Assembly (NCBI GenBank): GCA_018466975.1
Contig: CM031554.1
Coordinates: 1,426,001-1,490,000 of the forward strand
Source: Sparassis latifolia
Lineage: Eukaryota; Basidiomycota; Agaricomycetes; Polyporales; Sparassidaceae
DNA length: 64,000 nucleotides
Reading direction: 5' to 3'
Of this stretch, positions 48,660-58,060 are shown piece by piece (positions within the stretch are counted from its first letter, which is position 1; every line of letters begins with the position of its first letter). A model generated the notes under the pieces. The model saw only the letters and a program-made list of their open reading frames with translations, made no database searches and was not told the origin of the DNA. The position numbers and the translations under genes were made by a program.

Positions 48660-48797
48660 AGGCATGATCCGCGTCCGGACCAAAACGGCCTGTAGCTGGA
48701 GGATTGAGCCGTGTCCGGACCAAAATGACCCAGAAACTGTCCGGACCAGAACCCCACCACTTAGAGGTAGCCTTTATATGTATTATCAGGGGTCCTG
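48660..48797 (-). repeat. right subterminal repeats and TIR
   Basis: GTCCGGACC occurs at about 48674, 48713 and 48739, the first two followed by AAAA(C/T)G. The TIR occupies 48765-48797. The arrangement mirrors the left end. Confidence 0.7.
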
Positions 48798-48829
48798 ACG
48801 ATGTCTGAAATTATACTTTCGCCCCCCTC

Positions 48830-50560
48830 TTGACTAGTATTTGCTCAAACTATACGCTCGTCGTCCTCCGGTTTCGTGGTATTACGTGGACGGGAAGTGG
48901 GATGACATGGCGCATTCTGTCTTACTCTAGCGGTTGCCCGACCGACTACCATGCATGCTCTCGGCTTCGCGTGCCCCGTTCGCAGGATCGACATTCTCGA
49001 TACGCCTACCCCCAACCTCGAGAACGGTCAGGATCGTTACATCTGACCCGGATAATCATCCTTCGGGGACGCGCAAAATACTCGTCCCATACATTTGCGA
49101 GAGGCTGGCGGGGAATAGGCGGAAGTGGTGAGCTCCTGCAAGCTGTTCTCGAAGTGCTTGCCATTGAGTGAATTCACTTCGAAGTACGTCTTCGCATGCT
49201 CCACTATTCCCACCGTTATGTTCTGCCTTCACCATCCAGTAATGCAGCGCATGCTCGATTACTCACTGACCTTCCTGACAGGTTACGAGCGTTGTCGACG
49301 ATCCCCGATGCTCCCCGGAGGTGACCGTGCAATACTCCGAGGCGCTCTCATCGACCTCCATAATCAATGTTCGTCGATATATCCTCAAAAGTCTGGAACT
49401 CACTTGTATTTTTACATCTAGAGCTATATTTGTCGTTCACGTGCTCGCCTACGTTGTGTGATGGTAATATTTGCACGGCTTCCGAATCGACTTCCATGCC
49501 TGGGCGTGTACTCCTCCGCCTCGTCTGCCAAGACGTCTGGCATTCGAGCATCAAAGTGCGAACAAAGAAGGACGTTGCTCCTACAATGCCGCTACTGTTC
49601 TACGTTCTCTCAAATGTGAGCCCGTGGGGTTCCTAGCGGTCAGTTGGCGTTCATGCGGTGGCCTCAATCACCGCGATTGTCAATACTTGCGAGGGCTTAC
49701 GCATCGGTGAATACAGCCTCGACGGGCGCATGTTATCACGGCCAAGAATCGCTCTCCACGTCACCGCCGTCCGGTATGTTGTCCTGCATTTCCTCAGACC
49801 TCAGATAATAAGATTTTACTCAGACCGTCGTGCGACGACGCAATTCAACGATTCATCACCTACTCGAACATTCAATTTTCGCTGATTACGCTACTACTCG
49901 AGAACACGGTAAAAGTCCGCACTCTTTGCAATTGGCGTATATTTGTGCAACTGTTCGCAGCCGAGTGCCGAACTGCCTTCACAGCCCAATGCGAACACAC
50001 CGCCCCAGGTGGTGTAACCTTCATCTCCCAGCCTCTCGCTCAGATTTTGGCCCACATCTTCCGTTATCGGGCTACCCTCCGGGTCGTCGATTCTTAAGAA
50101 CCGCGCTTACACATCCTGCGCCACCTGTAACGCGGCGATGGCGGGCCTCGGCCAGCCCTGCGGTAGCTAGCAAACAACATCCTCTCCGCGAGCGCAGCCG
50201 GTGAGTTATCCGTGGAGGTTTTGCGGGACATAGGAAGCCCAGTTTGGCACGCGTGAGGGAGAATTTGATGGTTTCTAGGAGTTCAACACGAGCGTCTTCG
50301 GCCAGAACGAGCGCCCTCCCTAGTCGCTTCAGCCACTTCTGCTCGCCGTGGCACACGCAGTGCGTCCAGCACGGGATGTGCATTCCTCGTGTAGTGTTTT
50401 GTCCACCGTCCCATTGAACTTCGTCAGTGCATGTTTTGCTGAAGACATGGCAAACAACGTTTTCGCCAATATCTTCTCCTGTTAACGGGGCCCCGGGAGA
50501 GTAGCGGAGGTCCATGAGATAAGATCTAAAGCACAGCCACAAACGTCTATGCGGGTCGTC
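48830..50560 (+). repeat. segmental duplication, copy A
   Basis: Diverged direct duplicate of about 61740-63420. Matching blocks include 48900-49110 (61745-61960), 49190-49400 (62050-62260) and 49950-50120 (62770-62990). It begins almost at the right end of the DNA transposon. Confidence 0.75.
49125..49421 (+). CDS. hypothetical exon, conserved between the duplicates
   Basis: The frame containing DYSLTFLTGYERC, MLPGGDRAILRGALIDL and SSIYPQKSG aligns with DYWLTFLAGYQHC, MLPGGERALLRDVLVDL and SSIHRENSR in the other copy at about 62126-62290. The differences are mostly conservative (D/E, I/L, I/V), which argues that this frame was under protein selection. The rest of the gene could not be assembled, and the frame ends at 49421. 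Function unknown. Confidence 0.35.
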   Translation: MVSSCKLFSKCLPLSEFTSKYVFACSTIPTVMFCLHHPVMQRMLDYSLTFLTGYERCRRSPMLPGGDRAILRGALIDLHNQCSSIYPQKSGTHLYFYI

Positions 50561-51071
50561 CTAATTGTGCATGGGCACCTCGAGTGTACTGGACGCGCCT
50601 CTGTCTTTAGCGAGCAGTGATGAAAACGACCGGCTTACACTTGCCGCAAGTCGAGCATCCTCTTCTACAAGGTCGATCACCGCCTGCTCGGATTTGCCGC
50701 CGTCATTCATCCATTACGTTCCGTCGCACCCGTGAGTGCATCCAGTGTAACGGCAGGCAAACGGGCGGGATAAGACTGTGTCCTCATTAGCGATGCCGCT
50801 CGCACTTCCCCACCCGCAACTTCATCTGCGGCGGAAACAAGGTAATGCCGAGCGCAGCATCCTCCAGGCTTTGCTTCCACTTCCGAGGTTCGCTGATATT
50901 CCTGCACTTAGTCTGATCGCCCTCGCCCGCGTTGAACTTCCACATGTGCTCCAGTAGCTCAGGATCGCGAGGGTACAGCTGATGAACGCGATAGCGGATC
51001 GCAAGAAGAACGAAGGATATTGAGAGCGAGTCCAGGGGAATGTAAAGTTCTCGTTCATCTCCGCGTTTCAT
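50200..51071 (-). CDS. hypothetical multi-exon protein
   Basis: A plausible minus-strand gene starts at ATG 51069-51071 (MKRGDERELYIPLDSLSISF), with a first exon of about 85 codons ending MWKFNAGEGDQTKCRNISEP...FPPQMKLR. A middle piece (MNDGGKSEQAVIDLVEEDAR, about 50712-50650) and a third exon (LWLCFRSYLMDLRYSP ... CWTHCVCHGEQKWLKRLGRA ... EDARVELLETIKFSL ... GFLCPAKPP, about 50545-50215) follow. The last exon is partly duplicated at 63160-63050 (ARLEFAEIIKLSLKRAALGF), where frameshifts are present. Cys and His spacing in the third exon hints at a small zinc-binding site but matches no domain I know. Exon joins are tentative. Confidence 0.4.
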
Positions 51072-51099
51072 GTTCAATGGGTGATTGGAGAGGAATAAG

Positions 51100-52880
51100 G
51101 TGAGGGGAATGCGACGAAAAGTTCGATGTGTTATCTAAAACCCGAAGACATTAGACAGGTTCGCCGCAAATCTGGAAAAATGATTAGCTGGGGCTGCGGC
51201 CAATGAATCAGTTATTCAGCGCACATCTATACGAGGGCTCAATCAGAGAGGCCCATCCTGTCTCCTTCATCAACCACTTCTAAATTTCATTTGCCTTGGA
51301 TATTGTCCAGAACGTCAGACGCGATGTACGCCTTTGAGGCACAATCCACATGTACAGGTCCCGCAACTGGAAGGGGAGTAACAGTGAGGGAAGTGAAGGA
51401 CGTGGAGTATTCAACGGGGCTTCTCGAAGTCTCTGTCACTGGTCGACCATAGGTGATTCCAAATTACGCACTCGCGCGACGACATCCGCTCTCGAGACGA
51501 GAACTTGTAGGTTGAGACCCCATCATCCACCCTGATGTCAAGTCGTCCTTCGAGATGCAGCAGTATCTCTCGGGCGTAGTATGATGTCGGTACCGTCGCC
51601 ATACTAGGGATGTGAAATAGGGCGGTAATGCCCACAGCGAGCCATCGTGAGCACAGCACGGTGACGTCAGCGTGTGAAGAGTTGTGAGCGTCGCGACACG
51701 TCAAGGGACCAGACGTATGCTCGGGGCTTGCATCTAGCATTGTGCCAAAGCTCGTCCAACCTCCGGTCCTGCTCACCGCCACTAGCTGGACGTCTCAAAC
51801 TGTCTTTGTTCATGCCTTCTTCTACGCAAATTGCCGTTCAATGGCCCTCCTCTCTGGAGCACTGCTGGACATCGCAAGATAGCGATCGATGGACGGCCTA
51901 TCTCTTCCACGGACCATCGCTCCACCAGGGCCTTCGGATGGCTTCCACACAGATTCGATCCGCAGACCGTCGCAGATCAATCATTCGCTCGTTCAAATTT
52001 TTGCTTCGAGCTTCCTTTTGATGCATCTAACGCCAGATCGGTCCTCCAGCGCTTTTTGATCCGATTGGGGGAAGGGCCTTCCCGAAGGAGGAGGATATCG
52101 TTGAGGACGGCCTTGTGGATGAGTACGACATCCAGAAGCGGCGAAAAGAGTCAGAAGCGGGTTCAATAGGTTACAGCGTCGGGTGCGTCTCACAATGCAT
52201 CACGGTATATCTTTATTTCGCTAGCGCAACTCCGTTGCAAACTGCAGTAGCAAAGTCAGATACAGTCCACAGAACAACAGCGGTGTCCTTACGTGTCTTC
52301 ATCGTCATCGATCGGCTTCGGATAATGAATGAATAGCGACACAATGCACGACTGCGTCGTCCTGCCCACGGAACCCCGATGCTCTTCGTACCCCTGTGGC
52401 CTGCACGAGAATCATCGTCATCAAGTTTGGCGAGCGGCATGCCATTGACGCAGCGGTCAACGCCCAGGTTGAACGGATTCACAGCGTCACGACGGGCGAG
52501 TTCCAAATTTCAGCCCGGTTTCAAACTGGTATCGAGGAAGAGGGAAAGCATTTGCAACGGATATGACACAAATCGTCAATATAATTTCGAATTGCTTTGA
52601 GAGGAGCTGGCACTCATATCTTACGCGGAGCGCAATCTACACAAGCAATGGCAGTATAGCTCACGTACCGTCAGCTCAAAAGCAAATAATAAGACAACAC
52701 ACCATCGCCGCCATCTTCCTCCATTTTTCACACATCAAAACTTGCTGCGAATGTCTTCATACCAGCCATATCTGTAGAATTTCGAGGTAAATCCAATCCT
52801 AACGAACAAAAACACAAATGCGCCATTGAAAGTTCGCCGGTTTTGCAGAGAATTTCAGAGCGACCCAGTTTGTGAAGGTG
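51100..52880. other. no gene recognised
   Basis: Open frames on both strands (for example minus 51782-51411 and plus 51831-52169) show no recognisable domain. A plus-strand stretch near 52060-52200 (GRAFPKEEDIVEDGLVDEYD) looks coding-like but is isolated. Confidence 0.3.
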
Positions 52881-52885
52881 ACGCA

Positions 52886-53470
52886 TCATCTTCGCGGATC
52901 TGAAGTGGATGATCGGTGCTCGATCTCCAGATATCGGATGTATCTTGGATCCATGTTCTCTCCGTAGATGGGTTCGCAAACGAGGCGACATCTGCTGTAC
53001 CGACATGTCCCTGCAAGTCTTAGGTTACAAACGAGTGATCTGTGGCAGTCATCCTGTGGGCACTCAGTAGTCAGGGACGCCTCGTAGGGCAATATTCCTG
53101 ATGTAGGCCTTCAAAGATCTCATGGATGGAAGTTTAAGCAAGTCTTGCCCTTGTAGTTGATCTTGTAACGAATTCCGTCGATGGAACCCATTCTGTCAAT
53201 ATAGTGAACCAGAGGTCCAGTGAGGTCTAGCGGATGTCGTACTCACGATGTACTGCAAGGCTGGGAAACTGCCGAGAAACCCCCGGAAATCCGAATGCCG
53301 GTTAACCATACTTACGCAATCCATTGCTTCGAGCGGTGAGCTCTCAGATGTTGCCCATTCGTTGTCGTCGCACTTTATGCCAATATATTGGACAGGATCG
53401 GCCGAGGAAGAATCAAAATGGCATTTGCTTGCCCCCGGGCTAAACTCCGTCTTGCGTCCGCATTGTATCT
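52886..53470 (-). pseudogene. hypothetical gene fragment with a frame break
   Basis: On the minus strand a coding-like frame (FSPGASKCHFDSSSADPVQY, GIKCDDNEWATSESSPLEAM, then GFLGSFPALQYI) runs to about 53240. A different frame then continues DLTGPLVHYIDRMGSIDGIR and YKINYKGKTCLNFHP to a stop near 53125. Only about 20 nt separate the two frames, too short for a normal intron, so a frameshift is likely. Farther downstream a Cys-rich frame (CEPIYGENMDPRYIRYLEIE) reaches 52886 and may be a further exon. I recognise no family. Confidence 0.3.
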
Positions 53471-53479
53471 GATTTCATA

Positions 53480-54880
53480 TTATAACCTTTGTAGGCCTCG
53501 TAAAATGCCAATGTCAAGCATAGACTGCACTCACTGGCATGTAATTGCATTGAGAGATGCATTGGTGCCAAGTTGGTGCAGAAGGACCAGGTTACTAGGT
53601 TTGAGTCTCTTCGTGCTCTGCTTGTTAGGACCCTGTCGCAATCCACCTGTCGCCGAGTAGAAAAGTAACACTTGCAGCGCGAGTATTGGATATATATTCT
53701 TGATAGTCTTTGTCGACGGTTCGGCTCCGAGCTCTCCGAGGGAGTTGCGTAGTCACGGTGTGACACCTTTCATGTGAGCGTCACAACTACGTCCTCCTTG
53801 CAACCAATTCATGTTTATTTAAATCTCTCAACACATACGAATTGACTCGGATAACTACCGTTCTATGTCTTTTGTCAGTTAACGAAGGTATGTGGGCTCT
53901 TTTTCCCACTGTCCGGGCTTGCATGTGATGCATACTATCAGTATCGCATTGAGAACCTTCAATGGTATTGCGAAACGTGTCGCTATATTTCAGCTGCATT
54001 CACCTCAACGATACCCTTTGGTATTTTAATACGTTGATCTTCGAGGCTTGTGATCACCACGATGATCAGGCGTGTTTTCAATCTGACAGAAACGCATCTC
54101 CTACATGGGCCGTCTGTTGACGCTCAACAGCTCTGTACAAGTAATTTCACATTCCTGCGCATTCTGTTTACCTTCCACTATGCCCAATAGAGGTCCCACT
54201 ACAGTCTCCGTGTACTCAATTAGCATCCCGACTTCGCGAGAAATGAACCTACCGCCATCTGCAAAGGTTGCCTAAGCCAATGCTATGCGAGAACATGAGG
54301 ATGGAAGTCGGATAACGTGGACAATACGTACTATACTCGCAGACATCAGAGAGAGAGAGAGAGAGGCATTGCTGTGGTTGACACTTCGCGGTTCTCAAAT
54401 TCCAGGTGTGCTACACAGCTCTTCCCCCGTGCAGGTTTGACCCGTCGACAATACATACAGAGCTAATGTGCATCTGGCGCTCTCTACCTCTTTTTCCAAG
54501 TAAGCCGCGCCCAACTACAGGGAGTTAGCTCACGCGTATTCATCTGTGGAAAACCCATTGAACGTTGAGTTGCAGAGCCGCGCAAATCAACCACGCTTCA
54601 ATTGGACTGCTCGCAACACTTCGAATCATTCATAACCTCGGCGTCTACTCTGCGTAGTTCATGTCGTAGCCGATAGCGGTGTGTATGGACTGCCACATCA
54701 GCTATGTCGGCCGCGACCATGTAGTTCTCAGAGTCGACATAGCCTTCACCAGCGATCGTCGCACGTCCACATCCAGTAGGTATGCCTCGTGTCTCAAGCA
54801 GCCGCAACACAGTAGGCCTGTATTTACATAGGCTCCTCCCAAACGCTCCACTTCCCCTCAACAGTGCGGAACTACCTTCT
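53480..54880. other. intergenic, no gene seen
   Basis: No supported gene. An (AG)n microsatellite lies at about 54348-54364. Confidence 0.4.
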
Positions 54881-54890
54881 GAAGGAGATC

Positions 54891-55767
54891 ATGTCATCCA
54901 ATAGTGAGCGCAGGTACACCACGCTTATCCACCGCGCATCGAACAAGTATCCCAACTGGGATCCAGAAGTTACTGTGGAGGCTGGAGATTGGGGACGCAT
55001 TATTGACGGGCGTACCGGAAAGTGGCTTCCCCGGAGAAGTAGAGGAGGGATCTTCCTGAAGGAGGGGAACATCTACAAGGACGGGATTGCTGAGGAATAT
55101 GACATTCCCGAGCCGATTGTTTATGGAGCAGAAGCAGCTGACGGTGTGTCCTGGGTTGTCTCCAAGCACACGCGTGCATGGAATGTCTCCGCCGAAGCAG
55201 CGAGGTGCGTGCCTCTTCTCGTCGTTGTCTTTTTCGGTTTCTTATCTCCCATGCAGCCAAACACCTGCGCTTGCACACTGCGATGTGAAGGCCAGATATC
55301 ACTTCAGCTCGAACGGCGGAGCCATCCTTGCGATGCAGAATGACTCCATCTCACGAATCGACCCGCCCGGCAAACTGAGACGCCTACTAGATGAGGAGCG
55401 GATGCATGACTGCGTTATCGTCTCCGAGGTCCACCACTGCTCTTCCTACGCACGTTACCTCTCCAGCCGTGGCACCAAGGACGTCGTCATCGGACTGAGC
55501 GCGGAGCCTGCCATCCCGGGTATTGCAGCAGCGCACGCCCATCTCGAGTGGGTACACAGCGCTACGACGGGGAACTTCAAGTCGAAGGTTAGCTTGAACG
55601 GGAGCCGGGATTTCTGCCCGCTTTTTCGACTGGTGTCGCTGAAGGATAGTGATGTATCCGTTGGACTGCGTGGAGCTTCGGACGGGCCTGTACCACCTCT
55701 TCCTGATGCGGAGCTTCCTTGGTCTGATGAGGAGGACTGTGTGGAGAATGACATCGCGGAAGAGTGA
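54891..55767 (+). CDS. gasdermin-like candidate (agaricomycete family, intact copy)
   Basis: Two exons (54891-55204 and 55257-55767; intron GT-AG, 52 nt) join in frame to 274 residues. The family is common and usually unnamed in Agaricomycetes. Landmarks are NWDPEV and GDWGRI (residues 22-37), IFLKEGNIYKDGIAEEY (54-70), FSSNGGAILAMQND (121-134), IDPPGKLRRLLDEERM (139-154), VIVSEVHHCSSYARYL (158-173), TTGNFKSKV (208-216) and an acidic C-terminus. The order and character of the RxxF...D-L strand, the LL-x-ER helix and the following V-V-x-E-V strand resemble the pore-forming domain of gasdermins, and the length suits fungal RCD-1/HET-Q1-type proteins. If right, it would be a membrane-permeabilising cell-death protein. 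This reading rests on motif memory, not on a search. No signal peptide is seen. A broken paralogue follows 1 kb downstream. Confidence 0.6.
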
Positions 55768-56745
55768 GCGGCTCTCAGGCAAGTGATTGAGTACCTCTCA
55801 ATGTCGTGTCTACTCATCTTCCATTCAGTGAGTGAGCGACAGCGTTTACATGTCTGTCGGCCTTGCAGAAGATTGCCGTTCTATTGATTGCATAATATCT
55901 GTGCCGGTGTTTTTCACTCTCAATCTTCGACTGGACCATGGACGCGTCTAGGTGTAGTTTGTGGTATTTCCATATGACTCCTGTTATAACGAACATCTTC
56001 GCATCATCTTGTTGGGTGCAAATGCTGCTCTGGTATACATATGTCAACATTGTTTCAACCATACTACTAGTGTCCTGCTGACTTGTAGAGGAGCAACACA
56101 ATACCTAGAGCTTGATTTCTGGTGCCACACTCTCCGAGCTTGGAATACCTACCCCTCTCCAGGCAAACTTCATAGTAGATATCTGGCAAATCCTTGTGTC
56201 AATCACGCGATAATGCACTTAAGCTTGATGTAATTCCCAGCCCGAACTCTACAAAGCCAAAAGTCCTTGCTTGCTCTCATGGTGAGTCTCTCGGAATCGT
56301 ATATAATCGGTCTAAGCCCCCGTACAATGGAAACTGTACCGAGAATCAGGTGTTCCTTGACTTTGCAGCTCTCCTTCTCGATTGGCACCGCGGAATTCAT
56401 AATGCGTGTAGAAGTTCTCGAGTTCCACTTCATGTCCACTGGGCTGTGCATTCGACGGCACACGTGCTCGTCACTCTATCGCTGGGTGGTGCATTGAAGC
56501 GTGGGGTGATGGCCCACTTGTGGTTTTGCGCAGCTAATTGAACTTCCCAGTGGATCTCTCGCACCTCCCAGTCAGTCTTCTAACTGCCAGTCAATGTCAC
56601 GCCGCGCAAGTTACCATCAGTAGTCGTATATGGCTCAGCACTTTGAGGTGTGTTGTGGTACTTTCTTGGAGTCTAAATACCCCCAGACTCATCATTCGTA
56701 CTCCATACTTCAAGCACCGTACCTCGCTCAAGACCCCACAGCAAC

Positions 56746-57662
56746 ATGCAAGGATATTCAACGTCCAAGAGTGAGCGCAAGTACGTCGAGCTCTTATATC
56801 GCGCGTCAACCAAGTATTCCAATTGGAACCCGGAGGTAGAAGTAGGAGATTGGGGGCACATCACTGCCCCTAGCTCAAGCTGGCCTTTCTCGCGTGGCAG
56901 GGGAGGTATCTTTGTGAAGGAAGGGAATATCTACGAGGATGGGCTCGCCGAAAGATACGATGTTCCTCAACCAGCAGAATACGGAGGTGATGCATTGGAG
57001 GGAGTGACCTGGCTGGTGTCTCAGAATGCAGGGGAACCGGACAGGACTCACGATGTGGCGAGGTATTTCCCTTTCAGCTATGAATACAGTATTCTGCAGC
57101 TAACTTGCACTCGGTTCCAATGCAGCTCGACTCCCGCACTCGCAAGCTGCAGAATTTAAGTCGAACACCACTTTCCCTCGAGCGGTGGTGCTGTCCTTGC
57201 CATGCAAAATGAGACGATAATGGCATTGATCGACCCGGCTGCGTGCGACGAGTCCTCGAACGGGACACGATGCGCGATCGCGTCATTGTGTCTGAAGCCC
57301 ATCGCTACTCGTCTTACGCCCGCTATCTATCCTCTCCCGGCATGAGGGCCCGGGACGTCGTGATCGGACTACATGAGAAGCGTTCCGGCACCGAAGTTGG
57401 AGCAGCTGATAACTGCCTCGAGTGGATCCACAATGCGACCACGGGGGACTTTAAGTCGAAAGTCAGCGGGAACGGGAACCGCAGCTTCTGTCCTCTGTTC
57501 CGCCTTGTGTCATTGAAGACAGATGACAGGTCTCTAGACCTGCGTGGAGCTTCGGACGGTGGCTTGTCCTCTCGTATTGGCACAAATGTCATGAAAGTTG
57601 TATCATTCTGTAGCGAGTTCTCTCCCGGGCGACTCCTCCAATGTATTCCGTGTACCATTTAG
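56746..57662 (+). pseudogene. broken paralogue of the gasdermin-like candidate
   Basis: Same architecture as the upstream gene: ATG at 56746, the GDWGHI and VKEGNIYEDGLAERYD landmarks, and a phase-matched intron at 57063-57125. The second exon reaches a TAA at 57157-57159, and a frameshift near 57235 is needed to reach the VIVSEAHRYSSYARYL and TTGDFKSKV landmarks that lie in another frame. The last ~40 codons before 57662 are unlike the intact copy. At least two independent lesions make it a pseudogene. Confidence 0.75.
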
Positions 57663-58060
57663 CTTATGGACTTTTGTCCTGATTTTGACCGTGAGTGTTC
57701 AATTAAAGGATTCTTTTCACCGGCGTAATACGTTTTCTACCTACGTCGGGCTCTTTCTGTATCTAGAAGTCCTCGATGCCAATTTTTGGGCGTATACAGT
57801 TCGTGGAGGGCTCCTCTCTACCTCGTCTTCAACAGAGTTTGACGTGAATTTGGAGGAGAGCGTTTGCTAGCCGCGCTACCTTACAGCAATTCAATGCTAT
57901 AGAAGCAGAACGGAATGCCCCACTAGTCTTGCAGCACTGCAGCACTATTCAAGTAGAGAGTGCAGTTTGACAGCACAGCGCTCGAGTTTCCACGAGTTCA
58001 CATCATGCATAAGGCACCTCCAACATATCCGAACTACAATGTGAACGTACACCATGCTAG
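57663..58060. other. intergenic, no gene seen
   Basis: Nothing recognised on either strand. Confidence 0.4.

Larger units (their letters stand above)
42020..48797 (+). mobile_element. 6.8 kb TIR DNA transposon with Ulp1-like protease and transposase
   Basis: A 33 bp perfect terminal inverted repeat (begins CAGGACCCCTGATAATACAT) bounds the element at 42020 and 48797. Inside each end are three GTCCGGACC-centred subterminal repeats. It encodes, in order on the plus strand, a protein with a Ulp1-type cysteine protease domain and a long DDE-like transposase of a kind very common in agaricomycete genomes. Three in-frame stops and a MITE insertion in the transposase make it non-functional now. No target duplication is clear. 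I cannot assign the superfamily name with confidence. Confidence 0.85.

Noticed and set aside
42020..48797. Assignment of the DNA transposon to the KDZ (Kyakuja-Dileera-Zisupton) or Plavaka groups
   Set aside because: The transposase wording (CDDTKL, YACDG, TETCEHVFG) does not match what I know of the KDZ core or of Plavaka. I left the superfamily open.
42020..48797. A TET/JBP dioxygenase cargo, known from some basidiomycete transposons
   Set aside because: No HxD...H dioxygenase motif or matching frame was seen anywhere in the element or the window.
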